NCBI GenBank assembly: GCA_007844125.1
Contig: CM017564.1
Span: forward strand, 9,893,520-9,957,519
Length of the DNA stretch: 64,000 nt
DNA from: Sinonovacula constricta
Taxonomy: Eukaryota > Mollusca > Bivalvia > Cardiida > Solecurtidae
Reading direction: 5' to 3'
Part shown: one piece after another, positions 46,545-57,871 of the stretch
Numbering within the stretch: the first letter of the stretch is position 1
Layout: every line of letters begins with the position of its first letter
Notes under the pieces: model-generated
Told to the model about the DNA's origin: nothing
Databases searched by the model: none
What the model saw: only the letters and a program-made list of their open reading frames with translations
Made by a program: the position numbers and the translations under genes

Positions 46545-46930
46545 AGAGACATTAATGAATAGTCTCCCCTGAATAATCCCTAAATGCAAGTAGGTCATTT
46601 CATTTGTTTTACTCGGTTTTTATGCTTGTACTCTTTGGAGTGTGTGTTGACCTTTCTGCCTTTCTTGTGATACCCAAGTTAACCATCAATAAAACATTTC
46701 CATTTTCTTTTTTAAATAACATATCTCTATAAGTATTTAATTAAATTTTAAGGTTATATTCATGCAAAAGAAAGAAATTTCACAGTTTGTAATTGCAATA
46801 TCTACAAAAGTACAGGCGATAAAGTCCAAGAATTTCAACAACAAGGACCTATCTACTGTGGAATACTTCAGATATTAACTACCAAGGGAGACAATTTCCA
46901 TTTCACCAATGTACCCCATTATGTCGCACA
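46545..46930 (+). repeat. Unclassified interspersed repeat, copy 1
   Basis: Matches 60,222-60,598 over about 375 bp at roughly 80-85% by eye ('gagagacattaatgaatagt', 'tttgttttactcggttttta', 'acaggcgataaagtccaaga', 'gggagacaatttccatttca'). Same orientation, no obvious inverted ends. Confidence 0.7.
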
Positions 46931-47192
46931 TGATGCTTATTTTATGACACGATGAGGGTCACGCAGGGATTGATCCATGAGGAAAGATGCTACCAGGTAA
47001 AAGAGTAGAGTTGTGAGAGGTGACCCTTAATGTTTGTCTTGCAATTGCTTGGTACCACTTATTAAACTTTCGCTGATCATTTATTATATATAGTCATAGA
47101 AAGTTTGGCTGTTACGACACATTTGGCTAGCATACAAAATATGTTAGGGCTTTTCCGCAGGTAAAAAAAGACGTGTGTGTAGTCTTTTTCTT
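46931..47192. other. Short intergenic stretch with fragment of the 'cagggattgatcc' family
   Basis: 'cacgcagggattgatccatg' and 'ggtaaaagagtagagttgtg' near 46,960-47,020 resemble one end of the 'aggggcggatc' element (compare 54,455-54,560). Confidence 0.4.
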
Positions 47193-47567
47193 CAGGCGCG
47201 TATCTGGGCCGTTTTCGAAGTTACGCACAATTACAAGGGAAATAACCTTTGTAGTACCGGCAATACTTTTTAATATATTCGGTTTTTTCTAATGAGTAAC
47301 AGGTAAAATGCGGACATGCGAGAAACTTAACGCAAAATATGAACGACTAAAATCCTGACGTGTACAAGTTTAATCATTTTAAGCCTTTTCAACTTCATTA
47401 GTGTGGTAATAAGATTTTATAAAATAGAAACTACGGAAATAAAATATATCATTCCTAACCCGGGTTAGGCATCGACTTTCTTAGTATTTTTGGTACTTTT
47501 AGATTTTTGATTTTTCGAACGGAGGTTACGCATGTGCGTAAAGTGCGTTATTGCAGAAACGCGCCTG
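47193..47567. mobile_element. 375-bp MITE with 'caggcgcgt' ends
   Basis: Left caggcgcgtatctgggccg, right the inverse of caggcgcgtttctgcaat; inner 'ttacgcac' blocks are also inverse. It lies in a T-rich site, so the target duplication is ambiguous (ttctt/ttttt). Same family as 31,626-31,965. Confidence 0.65.
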
Positions 47568-48313
47568 TTTTTCTTAAGTCAGGAATCACAGTTCGTCTAC
47601 CAATGAATCATCATTGATCGAACATAATCCGTTCCGGATTTCCTCATTTGTATTTATAATATTCCTATTTTAAATAGTCAGATTCATCAGCGGATATCAA
47701 TAATTATGCAAAATTATAACATTCTCACACATTATTATTCACTTTACATCGTATTTATTCTCGATTTAAGCAGAGAAGATCGTTTTTTTGATGGGCGCCG
47801 CCATTTTCTTTATTTATGTCACGGTGTCGAGATAACTTTCTCCACACTTCCGATTATCGTTCCTGAATTATAGTCGGTCTTTTCTTCAATCAATGTCGAC
47901 ACGATTCCGGTAGATTACTAACCAAAAATTACAAGAATAATGCTATAAAATGATTGATCTTGAAGTACAATCCATCAAACCTACCGTATTCAGTCGGAAT
48001 GTTAAGAAAAAAACATAACCTAATTTTCGCTCGATGGTTTTCCGCACGCTTCTTGAATATCAAGCATGCTCTTCCAAGTGCCCGTATAATTCCATCATCC
48101 CTCTAGTCTATTTTAGGATTTTTTCTGCCCGTCTTTAACGTTTAAATAGTTTACCAGCGCGTAATAAAAGGTACCAGATGTATGGGTCAGACATTTGCAA
48201 ACACGAATAATCATGAGAGGATCCAAGGGAAATCACTCTGGACGCTTTGGCATCGCTACTACTAAAAACATCGATGTAGCAAGTTTACAAGACAGTCAAA
48301 ATGTTTGGGAGTT
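47568..48313. other. Intergenic DNA, 3' side of the 242-residue gene
   Basis: No supported exon; plus-strand frames here have no ATG context or motif. Confidence 0.4.
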
Positions 48314-48319
48314 TTTATT
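48314..48319 (-). promoter_or_regulatory. Candidate poly(A) signal of the 242-residue gene
   Basis: AATAAA on the minus strand 126 nt beyond the stop at 48,445. Confidence 0.4.
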
Positions 48320-48444
48320 TTATATTAAACAATGTATGACCAACAATCTACAAAAATGGTTAAACGTTATAAAGTTAAGATTTGAATTACGGTTAGGAAC
48401 AAATGTTAATTTGGTTATTTTAGAAATGAATTGTCGCAAAAAAA

Positions 48445-49173
48445 CTAATGAAAAATCTCTTCCACCGACAATTCCTTTTCCCCATTTACCCCTCGCAGAT
48501 ACCGACACGACTTTAAATGCGACAGATCCCCAACTTCATGTGCATCATCTTCGTCGCTGTCGTCAAGATAGCTTGTTTCGCTCCGCAGTTTTTCTTCCTC
48601 CAATGTCGTAATGGGCAATTTCCGGAGCTGTTTGATGCTCTTTGCTTTTCGCGCCGCTAGACACTTCATGTGACTCACGGCTGAAATCATACACATTCGA
48701 GCGCGATGTTCCGCGCGAGGGACGCTGCTCGCTTCTAAATGTTTCTCATCTTTCTTTTTCCCGCCACTGCCATCAACCAAGTCGATGTCGTTATCTCCAA
48801 GCGGAAATGGTTTCACTTCCGGCTGGGTGTCTCTCCTTACGAAAACTGTTGCCGTGGCAACCGGTCTTTTCGGCCTCGATGGCGTTCGTGGAATTTCTAA
48901 ACGATTTTGATCTGGTGTGAATTCTATGTTTTCGTCGTCTGGCTTTGCCTTGGTGGATTTGGCGGATGATTTCAGGTCCGCTGCTATGGTAACGGATTTC
49001 TTAGCGGGTTTTATTTCCTGATAATTTTCACTTTTTCTCATCAAAGCTCGTTCTTCCATCATTCGAGCATACTCCCTCCGAGTTGCCAAACTAGCATGCT
49101 TGGGTTTCATCAATTCGACGGTGATCCCAAAACTCGGACTATTCACATCGCGTGCAATTTTAGAAGATGACAT
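48445..49173 (-). CDS. Unrecognised basic 242-residue protein
   Basis: Intronless frame from ATG 49,173 to TAG 48,445-48,447. I do not recognise the family. Visible features: an N-terminal block with a possible helix (RREYARMMEERALMRK, 32-47), a Lys/Ala-rich linker (55-77), a Pro/Arg motif (PRTPSRPKRPV, 95-105), an acidic run DDSDEDD at 204-210 and a conserved-looking end. No signal peptide or membrane segment. Codon use and composition look coding (GC above the flanks, no low-complexity bias). A poly(A) hexamer follows. It could be a lineage-restricted nuclear or cytoskeletal protein, but that is a guess from composition only. Confidence 0.65.
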   Translation of the reverse strand: MSSSKIARDVNSPSFGITVELMKPKHASLATRREYARMMEERALMRKSENYQEIKPAKKSVTIAADLKSSAKSTKAKPDDENIEFTPDQNRLEIPRTPSRPKRPVATATVFVRRDTQPEVKPFPLGDNDIDLVDGSGGKKKDEKHLEASSVPRAEHRARMCMISAVSHMKCLAARKAKSIKQLRKLPITTLEEEKLRSETSYLDDSDEDDAHEVGDLSHLKSCRYLRGVNGEKELSVEEIFH

Positions 49174-49760
49174 TATTGAAAAATGCAGAAATTATAACAA
49201 TACCACAATATTTTAAAATGACACTATCAATCAACAGAAGCTGCGTATTTAAGCCTAATAGGTCAGGTCACTTAATAGGTCACTATTAGTTAAGTAATCG
49301 CAGTCACAATTAAAACACCGGTACCTTAATTAACATTTTAGCTCCATGGAATTTGAAGCGAAGCTGTAGTATATGTATTTATTTGAATGTTCCGTCATTA
49401 AAAATTCAACATAGATGCTGTGTTTTTCAGTGGTCAAATATTTTTTTATGATGCAGCAGGTCTTGTTTAGTTAGGATTGTCTTTATTTAGTGCAATATTT
49501 TGTTTTTGTTTCCGTAGTTTCGGCCCTTTATCACACTATGATATATGTGACAAAGTTAGAAAACTAGTCGTAGTGATTTGATAAAACATTCTAACTAAAT
49601 TCAAAAGTATCAATCAATACATGGGATTTACATCACTTTGATTTGAGTCTTATAACTTCCTTTGTCAGTGCACTAAGAAGCAATATGCTCCGGATCTGTC
49701 TATTTCTCGCGACGAAATGTGTTTCCTTCAAGTTTCTGAAATAAAGAAAGGATATTTTAT
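49174..49760. other. Upstream flank of the 242-residue gene
   Basis: AT-rich, with short repeated 'aataggtcac' motifs near 49,258-49,287. No exon is supported; the promoter should lie here. Confidence 0.4.
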
Positions 49761-50068
49761 GTTTGTTTATTGGATTATCATCCCATCAACAGTATTTCAG
49801 TTATCTAGAGATGGTGTCCATTTGAAGCAGATATAGTGCTGCCTTCACTGTGTATAGAATGCCATGAACACCTGGTATGATACCACAACCAGTCACATTA
49901 TCCTGACACTGGGCCAACCAGTCGTGGAACTACCCTTATATTTGCTTGAGCTTTAACAAGGGAGCTATACCATTACCGTTTTTAACGGTTTTGGTATGTC
50001 ACGACCCGGGATCCGGAGCCTCCTGTACCTGGAGCCGACGCTCCTCCGATTGCCCTACTAGGTCCGAT
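49761..50068 (-). mobile_element. tRNA-derived SINE, family A, complete but mutated
   Basis: Tail 'tggattatcatcccatcaac', body as at 21.6 kb, head 'ggagccgacgctcctccgat' with a damaged A box and a deleted B box (ggatccggagcc). Confidence 0.82.
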
Positions 50069-50129
50069 GATAATTCATGTATTTTTGCATCTGTGAATTA
50101 TCAGGCGGTTATAGATACAGATGTGTTTA

Positions 50130-51665
50130 AGATTACGAAAGATAAAGGAATAAGATAAAAGCAGATAAAGGCGTAGAATCACAGAATATAAAGGCGGAAA
50201 ATCGCGAAAAAGAGAGACAACTATCATAAGAGATAAATGCATAAGATCATAAAAGCTATAAGCATAGGATGATTTAAGATAACGGCAAATCTTCCCAAAC
50301 GAAAGATAACTGCATATGATCACAAGAAAGGGCCATAAATCACATCACGAAAGAGAAAGAGACGAAGAAAAATATCACGAAAAAGGGGTACAAGATCCCG
50401 GAAGATAAAAGCGTTTGATCTATAAAAAAGGCACGCTATTACAAAAGATAAAGGTACACTATCACAAAAGATAAAAGCAAACTATCACAAAAGATAAAAG
50501 CAAACTATCACAAAAGAAAAATACATAAATCACGAAAGATAAAGATATAACATCACTAAAGATAAATACATAAGATTGCGAAAGGTAACGGTATAAGATT
50601 ACAAAAGATGAAGGCAAAGGTAAAGAAAAAAAGACATATTATCATGAAAATAATGGCATAAGATCACGGAAATTAAAGGCAAAGATCACGACAGATGAAG
50701 AGATAACGGAAAGGCACAGTTTCATGAAAGATAAAGGCACAGGAACATGAACGATAAAGACATGACATCATGAAAAATAAAGGATTAAGCCCACAAAATA
50801 TAACGACACAAGATCAAGAAAAATAAAGGCAATGATGACGAAGGATAAAGGCAATAATGACGAAGGATAAAGTAATAATGACGAAGGATAAAGGCAATAA
50901 TGACGAAGGATAAAGTAATAATGACGAAGGATAAAGTAATAATGACGAAGGATAAAGGAATTGATCACAAAGGATAAAGGCAATGATGACGAAGGATAAA
51001 GGCAATAATGACGAGGGATAAAGGCAATGATGACGAAGGATAAAGGCAATGATGACGAAGGATAAAGGCAATGATGACGAAGGATAAAGGCAATAATGAC
51101 GAAGGATAAAGCAATAATGACGAGGGATAAAGGAATTGATCACAAAGGATAAAGACATACCATAACGAAAAATAAAGGCAATGATCACAAATGATAAAGA
51201 CAATGATCACAAAAAATAAAATAAATTATCACGAAACGAAAGATAAAGGCGAAGATCACGAAAGATAAAGGCAATGATCACGAAGAATAAAGACATACGA
51301 TAACGAAAGATAAAGGCGATGATCACGAAAGATATTGAAATGATCACGAAGAATAAAGGCAATGATCACGAAAGATAAAGGCAATGATAACAAAAGATAA
51401 ATACAATGATCACGAAAGATAAAGGCAATGATCACGAAAGATAAAGACAATGATCACGAAGAATAAAGGCAATGATCACGAAGAATAAAGGCAATGATAA
51501 CGAAAGATAAAGACAATGATCACGAAAGATAAAAACAATGATCACGAAAGATAAAGGCAATGATCACGAAAATTAAAACAATGATCACGAAAGATAAAGG
51601 CAATGATTACGAAAGATAAAGGAAATTATCACGAAAGATAAAGGCAATGATCACGAAAGATCGTC
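50130..51665. repeat. 22-bp minisatellite, about 70 units
   Basis: The unit is gataaaggcaatgatcacgaaa with variants (gatgacgaag, ataataatgacg). Most regular at 50,800-51,110 and 51,230-51,660; diverged at the left. Minus-strand frames rich in Phe/Ile/Ser/Leu are artefacts. Confidence 0.9.
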
Positions 51666-52236
51666 ACTGAGTAAACATCTACAAACAAAATCTGTTAAAT
51701 TTCTGTCAATATGAACATTACTCAAATAAAGAAACCTTTATTATAAATGTAGCTTATTAATTTCCGAACCTATTTCCGCTATTGAAATCACAGCAAAATA
51801 TTCCATTTAACTAGTCCAGAATTCCAATTTATGAGATTTTACTGTTTTAATAGTCCACCGTGACAGAACTCAACATATGCCTACTATATATGTGTACGAA
51901 AATCTATTAAATTACTGTTTTGAGTTCAAAAACAGTATAAAGTATTTCCAAATTATAACATTCCATAACGCTTGTGTAAAATTTAGGAAGGTCAATTAAA
52001 ACAACTGTAGAATATTTATCGAATAATTCAATGTCAATAACACAATAACATACCTGTTTACGATAAAAACCTTACCTACGGTATTCAAAACACTCTTGGT
52101 ACTGATTTTCTGACGTCAATGTGAAGTTTTTCAAGGGCGGATCTAGGATTCTACCTTAGAGTGGGGTTGTTGTTGCGTGTTTGATTTTGTTTTTCAAAAA
52201 TGTTAGTTACAGGCGGGGGGTGGGGGGGGGGGGGGC
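51666..52236. other. Intergenic DNA with a G-rich element end
   Basis: AT-rich up to 52,130; then 'agggcggatctaggattcta' and a G run at 52,213-52,238, an end of the 'aggggcggatc' family. Confidence 0.5.
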
Positions 52237-52507
52237 GCGGGTATGTTTTAACGACCTCGCGACAAAAAATATTGCATTCTACTCTATTTAATATATTATA
52301 TACATAAAACACAAATCATAAGATGAAGGCAGATTCTGTATACTTGCGCATTCTTGTTGCTATTTTGCGTCGGGTTCAAGAAAACTTTTTTTTATGTCTG
52401 GAATACCGGAGATACGTTTCTCAAGTGTATCTCTGGACCAGTGTAGATACTTATTTGCTAGTTTTACAGGTTAAGTAGTTTTTTAATTGGATTCATAAGT
52501 TTGTTGT

Positions 52508-52508
<1 letters not shown>

Positions 52509-52553
<45 letters not shown>

Positions 52554-52758
52554 AAACACATTGCAACGTCCAGCTTTTTGGTGGAGGAAGACCCCGGACA
52601 CATGTCTGGGTAGAACTACCGTCGCACCGCAAGTCAGCTGGAAGACCTTCTCACATTAAGTCCTTCGCCCCAAACGGGGCTCGAACCCGCGCGGTGAGAG
52701 GCTAAGCAGTCAGAGGAGTTACAAATCGGCGACTCTACCACTACGCCACAGGCGCCCC
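52509..52758 (-). mobile_element. tRNA-derived SINE, family D, complete with poly(A) tail
   Basis: On the minus strand: head ggggcgcctgtggcgtagtg with A box (tggcgtagtggtagagtc) and B box (gcgggttcgagcccc), a body with the palindrome acccagacatgtgtccgggg, then a poly(A) of about 44 nt (T run 52,509-52,552 on the plus strand). The long tail suggests a fairly young insertion. Confidence 0.88.
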
Positions 52759-53039
52759 TAAATATGTATGTGCAGGATAGAAAAAAAAATATGTAAAAAA
52801 AAAGTAGCTCGAAGTCATAAAATGGTAAAAAATAATAAAACGGTAAAACGTCTTGAAAGCCTACAACCTCACTGTAAGTCCGCCCTTGGTCACTCAAAAG
52901 TTCGTTAATCCGACGATTAGTATGGCACGGGATTAACACCAAAATAGATTTTTGCGGATTTAAAGAGATTATGACTGATTTAAAACTGTTTATGATCAAG
53001 TGATAGCCGTAGGTATGATAAATATGAAAAATAATAGTA

Positions 53040-53475
53040 ATATTTGTGAAAGTAGTTGTGGTGGTTGTAGAAGTGGTGGTAGTAGCAGTGGTGGTGGTGG
53101 TAGAAAGTGGTGGTAGAAAGGTGGTAAATGGGGAGGTAGTAGTGGTGGTGGTATTAGTGGTGGTGGTAGTAGTGGTGGTGGTAGTAGGGGTGGTGGTAGT
53201 AGTGGTGGTGGTAGTAGTAGTGGTGGTGGAAGTAGTGTTGGCGGTAGTAGTGCTGGTGGTAGTAGTGCTGGTGGTAGTAGTGCTGGTGGTAGTAGTGCTG
53301 GTGGTGGTTATGGTTTTAGTGTTGAAAGCAGTTGTTGTAGTGGTTGTGGTGAGGGGTGGTACATGTAATGATTGTAGTTCTAGTGATGATAGAGGGAGGA
53401 ATAATAGCGGTAGCTGTGGCAGTAGTAGTTGGTGATGCAAGAAGTAGTAAAAAGTGACAGCAGAAGTAGTTGCAA
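53040..53475. repeat. GTGGTA/GTAGTG-rich minisatellite (copy A)
   Basis: Purine/T-rich hexamer-like array; Thr-rich or Gly/Ser-rich frames across it, including a 268-residue minus-strand frame, are artefacts. Confidence 0.88.
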
Positions 53476-53627
53476 TCCAAGTAGTAGAAGATGGTAGGTG
53501 GTGTTAGTAGTAAGATGTTAATAGTTTCGTGAAGGCATCACTATATTTTATTCCTAAGATATTTTCAGTCTATAAATGTCTGCAATGTTATCTAAATCGT
53601 TGGGAATTTAAAGATGGTATTCGGCAG

Positions 53628-54098
53628 CAGGGGCGTGGCTAGACATGATATAATGTGTACACATAGAGGTAGAGGGGTGCTTGAGGGCATAGCCCCCCCC
53701 CCCCCTCCCTCCGCCCCCGGAAAATTTTGTGTTCCTAGATCAGACGTGGCAATACAGAATTTACAAATCTGTATATATCCCTCTGCCAGATACTAGCAAG
53801 TTGTGATCGTCATGAGAACGGAAAAATCGGAGAAGTTCTTATTTGAAGTACATGAATAAAGGTATTTTTCTTTGTCCCATACCAAAAAAAGCAGATATAC
53901 AGAGAGGTATCTAAATCAATTTATCAATTTAACATAATATTGTGGTGCAAGTAGGGGTACTAGTTGATCGCAATTAATATACACATAACCCCTACAAGAA
54001 TAAGATTTTTATTGCAGATTCAATCTTTTTATGTTTTCATTCTTTCAAGATAATGTGTACGCAGCTGCGTATTCTGCGTACAGACAGCTACGCGCCTG
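53628..54098. mobile_element. 471-bp MITE with exact 5-bp target duplication ggcag
   Basis: Left caggggcgtggctagacat, right the inverse of caggcgcgtagctgtctg. Flanked by ggcag at 53,623-53,627 and 54,099-54,103. A C/CCT run lies near the left end. Non-coding inside. Confidence 0.8.
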
Positions 54099-54298
54099 GG
54101 CAGTTTATCTATGTCTAATATATGTAACGAACTTCTTAACCCTGTTCTGGGGGAAATTGTACAAGATTCCTGCTTAAGCTTGCACAATAGTTTAAGGTTA
54201 GGCTTTTAACATCATTACCTCAGTTGTTAGAGAGTAAAAACCGTGAAATATATTACGTTAAATGTCAATTATTTCCGAATCTATAAATAAGCACGATG

Positions 54299-54450
54299 GA
54301 GATTTCAGCTAAAAATAGATACTGACATCACAGCTGATTACCCGGATGATCGTATGACGTGATCTCAAAAGTGAATGGTCACGTTTCTAGTCTAAATATA
54401 GCTAGCTGTGCAGCGTGGGTCAGATAGGATATACATTTTTGTAATAACGA
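54299..54450 (-). repeat. Interspersed 'ctaaaaatag' repeat (copy A)
   Basis: 'agctaaaaatagatactgac', 'gattacccggatgatcgtat' and 'ctgtgcagcgtgggtcagat'. Inverse of 21,095-21,245 and 24,556-24,637. Confidence 0.65.
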
Positions 54451-54455
54451 GTGGG

Positions 54456-54623
54456 CAGGGATGGATCCGGGGGGGGGGGGGGGGGGAGTGTGTGTGTGGG
54501 GGGGGGGGGCGATGCGATGCTTCCCCCCGCCAACCAAGTTAAAGAGTAGAATTGTGAAAACACATACAAGTAAACTTAAAAAATACCAAGCTTTTGAAGA
54601 AAATTTTGTGTGTTGACTTCATT
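54456..54623. mobile_element. Fragment of the 'aggggcggatc' family between the two duplication copies
   Basis: 'gcagggatggatccgggggg', G/GT runs, then 'aaaacacatacaagtaaact' and 'aagcttttgaagaaaatttt', ending near 'gtgttgacttcattac'. It lies exactly at the junction of copies A and B. Confidence 0.6.
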
Positions 54624-54903
54624 ACGGGTATGTTTTAACGACCTCGCGACAAAAAATATTGCATTCTCTATTTAATATATTATATACATAAAACACAAAT
54701 CATAAGATGAAGGCAGATTCTGTATACTTGCGCATTCTTGTTGCTATTTTGCGTCGGGTTCAAGAAAACTTTTTTTTATGTCTGGAATACCGGAGATACG
54801 TTTCTCAAGTGTATCTCTGGACCAGTGTAGATACTTATTTGCTAGTTTTACAGGTTAAGTAGTTTTTAATTGGATTCATAAGTTTGTTGTTTTTTTTGTT
54901 GTT

Positions 54904-54904
<1 letters not shown>

Positions 54905-54948
<44 letters not shown>

Positions 54949-55155
54949 AAACACATTGCAACGTCCAGCTTTTTGGTGGAGGAAGACCCCGGACACATGT
55001 CTGGGTAGAACTACCGTCGCACCGCAAGTCAGCTGGAAGACCTTCTCACATTAAGTCCTTCGCCCCAAACGGGGCTCGAACCCGCGCGGTGAGAGGCTAA
55101 GCAGTCAGAGGAGTTACAAATCGGCGACTCTACCACTACGCCACAGGCGCCCCTA
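54905..55155 (-). mobile_element. tRNA-derived SINE, family D (duplicated copy)
   Basis: Identical by eye to 52,553-52,758 through head and body; T run 54,905-54,947. It arose by the segmental duplication, not by a second insertion. Confidence 0.88.
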
Positions 55156-55437
55156 AATATGTATGTGCAGGATAGAAAAAAAAATATGTAAAAAAAAAAG
55201 TAGCTCGAAGTCATAAAATGGTAAAAAATAATAAAACGGTAAAACGTCTTGAAAGCCTACAACCTCACTGTAAGTCCGCCCTTGGTCACTCAAAAGTTCG
55301 TTAATCCGACGATTAGTATGGCACGGGATTAACACCAAAATAGATTTTTGCGGATTTAAAGAGATTATGACTGATTTAAAACTGTTTATGATCAAGTGAT
55401 AGCCGTAGGTATGATAAATATGAAAAATAATAGTAAT

Positions 55438-56160
55438 ATTTGTGAAAGTAGTTGTGGTGGTTGTAGAAGTGGTGGTAGTAGCAGTGGTGGTGGTGGTAGA
55501 AAGTGGTGGTAGAAAGGTGGTAAATGGGGAGGTAGTAGTGGGTGGGGAGTGGTGGTGGTAGTAGTGGTGGTGGTAGTAGGGGTGGGGGTAGTAGTGGTGG
55601 TGGTAGTAGTAGTGGTGGTGGAAGTAGTGTTGGTGGTGGTAGTAGGGGTGGGGGTAGTAGTGGTGGTGGTAGTAGTAGTGGTGGTGGAAGTAGTGTTGGT
55701 GGTGGTAGTAGGGTTGGGGTAGTAGTTGTGGTTAGTTGGTGTGTAGTAGTTGTGTAGTGGGTGTGGTAGTATAGTGGTGGTGGTATAGTGGGGTGTAGTA
55801 GTGGTTTAGTAGGGGTGTGTGGTAGTAGTGGTGTGTAGTAGTGGTGGTATTAGTGGTGTAGTAGTGTAGTAGTGGTGTAGTAGTAGTGGTGGTGAAGTAG
55901 TGTTGGCGGTAGTAGTGCTGGTGGTAGTAGTGCTGGTGGTAGTAGTGTTGGTGGTAGTAGTGCTGGTGGTAGTAGTGTTGGTGGTAGTAGTGCTGGTGGT
56001 AGTAGTGCTGGTGGTTGTTATGGTTTTAGTGTTGAAAGCAGTTGTTGTAGTGGTTGTGGTGAGGGGTGGTACATGTAATGATTGTAGTTCTAGTGATGAT
56101 AGAGGGAGGAATAATAGCGGTAGCTGTGGCAGTAGTAGTTTGTGATGCAAGAAGTAGTAA
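55438..56160. repeat. GTGGTA/GTAGTG-rich minisatellite (copy B, expanded)
   Basis: Same as 53,040-53,475 plus about 290 extra bp between 55,540 and 55,890 with irregular GTGGGTAGTA units. Gly/Ser-rich frames are artefacts. Confidence 0.88.
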
Positions 56161-56337
56161 AAAGTGACAGCAGAAGTAGTTGCAATCCAAGTAGTAGAAG
56201 ATGGTAGGTGGTGTAAGTAGTAAGATGTTAATAGTTTCGTGAAGGCATCACTATATTTTATTCCTAAGATATTTTCAGTCTATAAATGTCTGCAAGTTTA
56301 TATAAATCGTTGGGACTTTAAAGATGGTATTCGGCAG

Positions 56338-56808
56338 CAGGGGCGTGGCTAGACATGATATAATGTGTACACATAGAGGTAGAGGGGTGCTTGAGGGCAT
56401 AGCCCCCCCCCCCCCTCCCTCCGCCCCCGGAAAATTTTGTGTTCCTAGATCAGACGTGGCAATACAGAATTTACAAATCTGTATATATCCCTCTGCCAGA
56501 TACTAGCAAGTTGTGATCGTCATGAGAACGGAAAAATCGGAGAAGTTCTTATTTGAAGTACATGAATAAAGGTATTTTTCTTTGTCCCATACCAAAAAAG
56601 CAGATATACAGAGAGGTATCTAAATCAATTTATCAATTTAACATAATATTGTGGTGCAAGTAGGGGTACTAGTTGATCGCAATTAATATACACATAACCC
56701 CTACAAGGATAAGATTTTTATTGCAGATTCAATCTTTTTTATATTTTCTTTCTTTTAAGATAATGTGTACGCAGCTGCGTATTCTGCGTACAGACAGCTA
56801 CGCGCCTG
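56338..56808. mobile_element. 471-bp MITE (duplicated copy)
   Basis: Same ends, same length and same ggcag flanks (56,333-56,337 and 56,809-56,813) as 53,628-54,098; a product of the segmental duplication. Confidence 0.8.
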
Positions 56809-57011
56809 GGCAGTTTATCTATGTCTAATATATGTAACGAACTTCTTAACCCTGTTCTGGGGGAAATTGTACAAGATTCCTGCTTAAGCTTGCACAATAG
56901 TTTAAGGTTAGGAATTTAACATCATTACCTCAGTTGTTAGAGAGTAAAAATCGTGAAATATATATCACGTTAAATGTCAATAATTTCCGAATCTATATAT
57001 AAGCACGATGG

Positions 57012-57160
57012 AGATTTCAGCTAAAAATAGATACTGACATCACAGCTGATAACCCGGATGATCGTATGACGTGATCTCAAAAGTTAGTGGCCGCGTTTCT
57101 AGTCTAAATATAGCTAGCTGTGCAGCGTGGGTCAGATAGGATATACATTTTTACATTATA
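57012..57160 (-). repeat. Interspersed 'ctaaaaatag' repeat (copy B)
   Basis: Same as 54,299-54,450 with a few substitutions ('gataacccggatgatcg'). Confidence 0.65.
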
Positions 57161-57164
57161 TAGT

Positions 57165-57290
57165 TGTGAAAACACATACATGTAAGCTTAAAAAATACCA
57201 AGCTTTTGAAGAAATTTTGTCTGTTGATTGCTAAGGTCGATGTAAGGGTCCCATACTGTGCGTATATAAAATTTTCTGGATCCGACCCTT
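57165..57290. mobile_element. Fragment of the 'aggggcggatc' family
   Basis: 'gaaaacacatacatgtaagc', 'gtctgttgattgctaaggtc' and 'attttctggatccgaccctt' match the right half of 32,858-33,117. Confidence 0.6.
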
Positions 57291-57870
57291 TAAGTGGGGT
57301 GTTAAGCTTTTCTTTTCACAAGGGTGTAGGGCGCCCATAAATAGTTTTTCGTCGAATTTTATGAGGTAACAATAATTTATTTAGTTGTATGAGAAAGGAA
57401 TTAAAATGGCACTAATTTTAGGACAGCACCTTTAAGCCGTTCATCAAAAACCTAGTTCAGTGCCTACTTAGGTCACGTGACATAACTCACGACACTTTTA
57501 AATGAATACGAGTGTGAATAATTGGACCGAGGTTAAAAAATACGTTTAAGCGTCAATTAGGCTTAATAAGAATCCGCCAATGAATAAGCTCTTTTGGAAT
57601 TTCCGCTTGACTAAATATGTTTTGTTATGTACATTCATTGTTAGGCCATAATCTTTAATGTATTCTTACTTATCAGCTTACAACGTCATGTTAAGCATTC
57701 GCCACTTCAGAAAAGTCACGTGGCTTCCGGGCCACAGAAACCTCGGCCACCACAACGGATAACAAACAAAACAAGCAAGAAACAACATGGATGTAAGCCA
57801 CCCAAGAAAGCATGCGCTTTTTTAAATGATTTTTTTAGAACTAAACACTCTTTTACACTGTCGATTCATA
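57291..57870. other. Intergenic DNA, nothing recognised
   Basis: No supported exon or repeat boundary. Confidence 0.4.
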
Positions 57871-57871
57871 G

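Larger units (their letters stand above)
52237..54455. repeat. Tandem segmental duplication, copy A
   Basis: From 'gggtatgttttaacgacctc' to 'cagataggatatacattttt' this is repeated almost unchanged at 54,624-57,150. It contains a family D SINE, a GTGGTA array, a 471-bp MITE and a 'ctaaaaatag' repeat in the same order. Seen differences are single bases and microsatellite lengths. Confidence 0.9.
54624..57150. repeat. Tandem segmental duplication, copy B
   Basis: Second copy of 52,237-54,455, about 310 bp longer because the GTGGTA array has grown. After 57,150 the sequence continues with a piece of the 'aggggcggatc' family, as copy A does. Confidence 0.9.

Noticed and set aside
48195..48611. 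138-residue plus-strand frame opposite the 242-residue gene
   Set aside because: Starts at a non-ATG codon and is partly antisense shadow of the minus-strand gene.
50768..51450. Phe/Ile/Ser/Leu-rich minus-strand frames like membrane proteins
   Set aside because: Reads through the 22-bp minisatellite; the periodicity explains the hydrophobic pattern.
52680..52758. tRNA gene on the minus strand
   Set aside because: Same reason: part of family D SINE with a poly(A) tail and a second copy at 55.1 kb.
52634..53440. 268-residue Thr-rich minus-strand frame
   Set aside because: It is made from the GTGGTA array plus SINE sequence and is duplicated with a changed frame in copy B.
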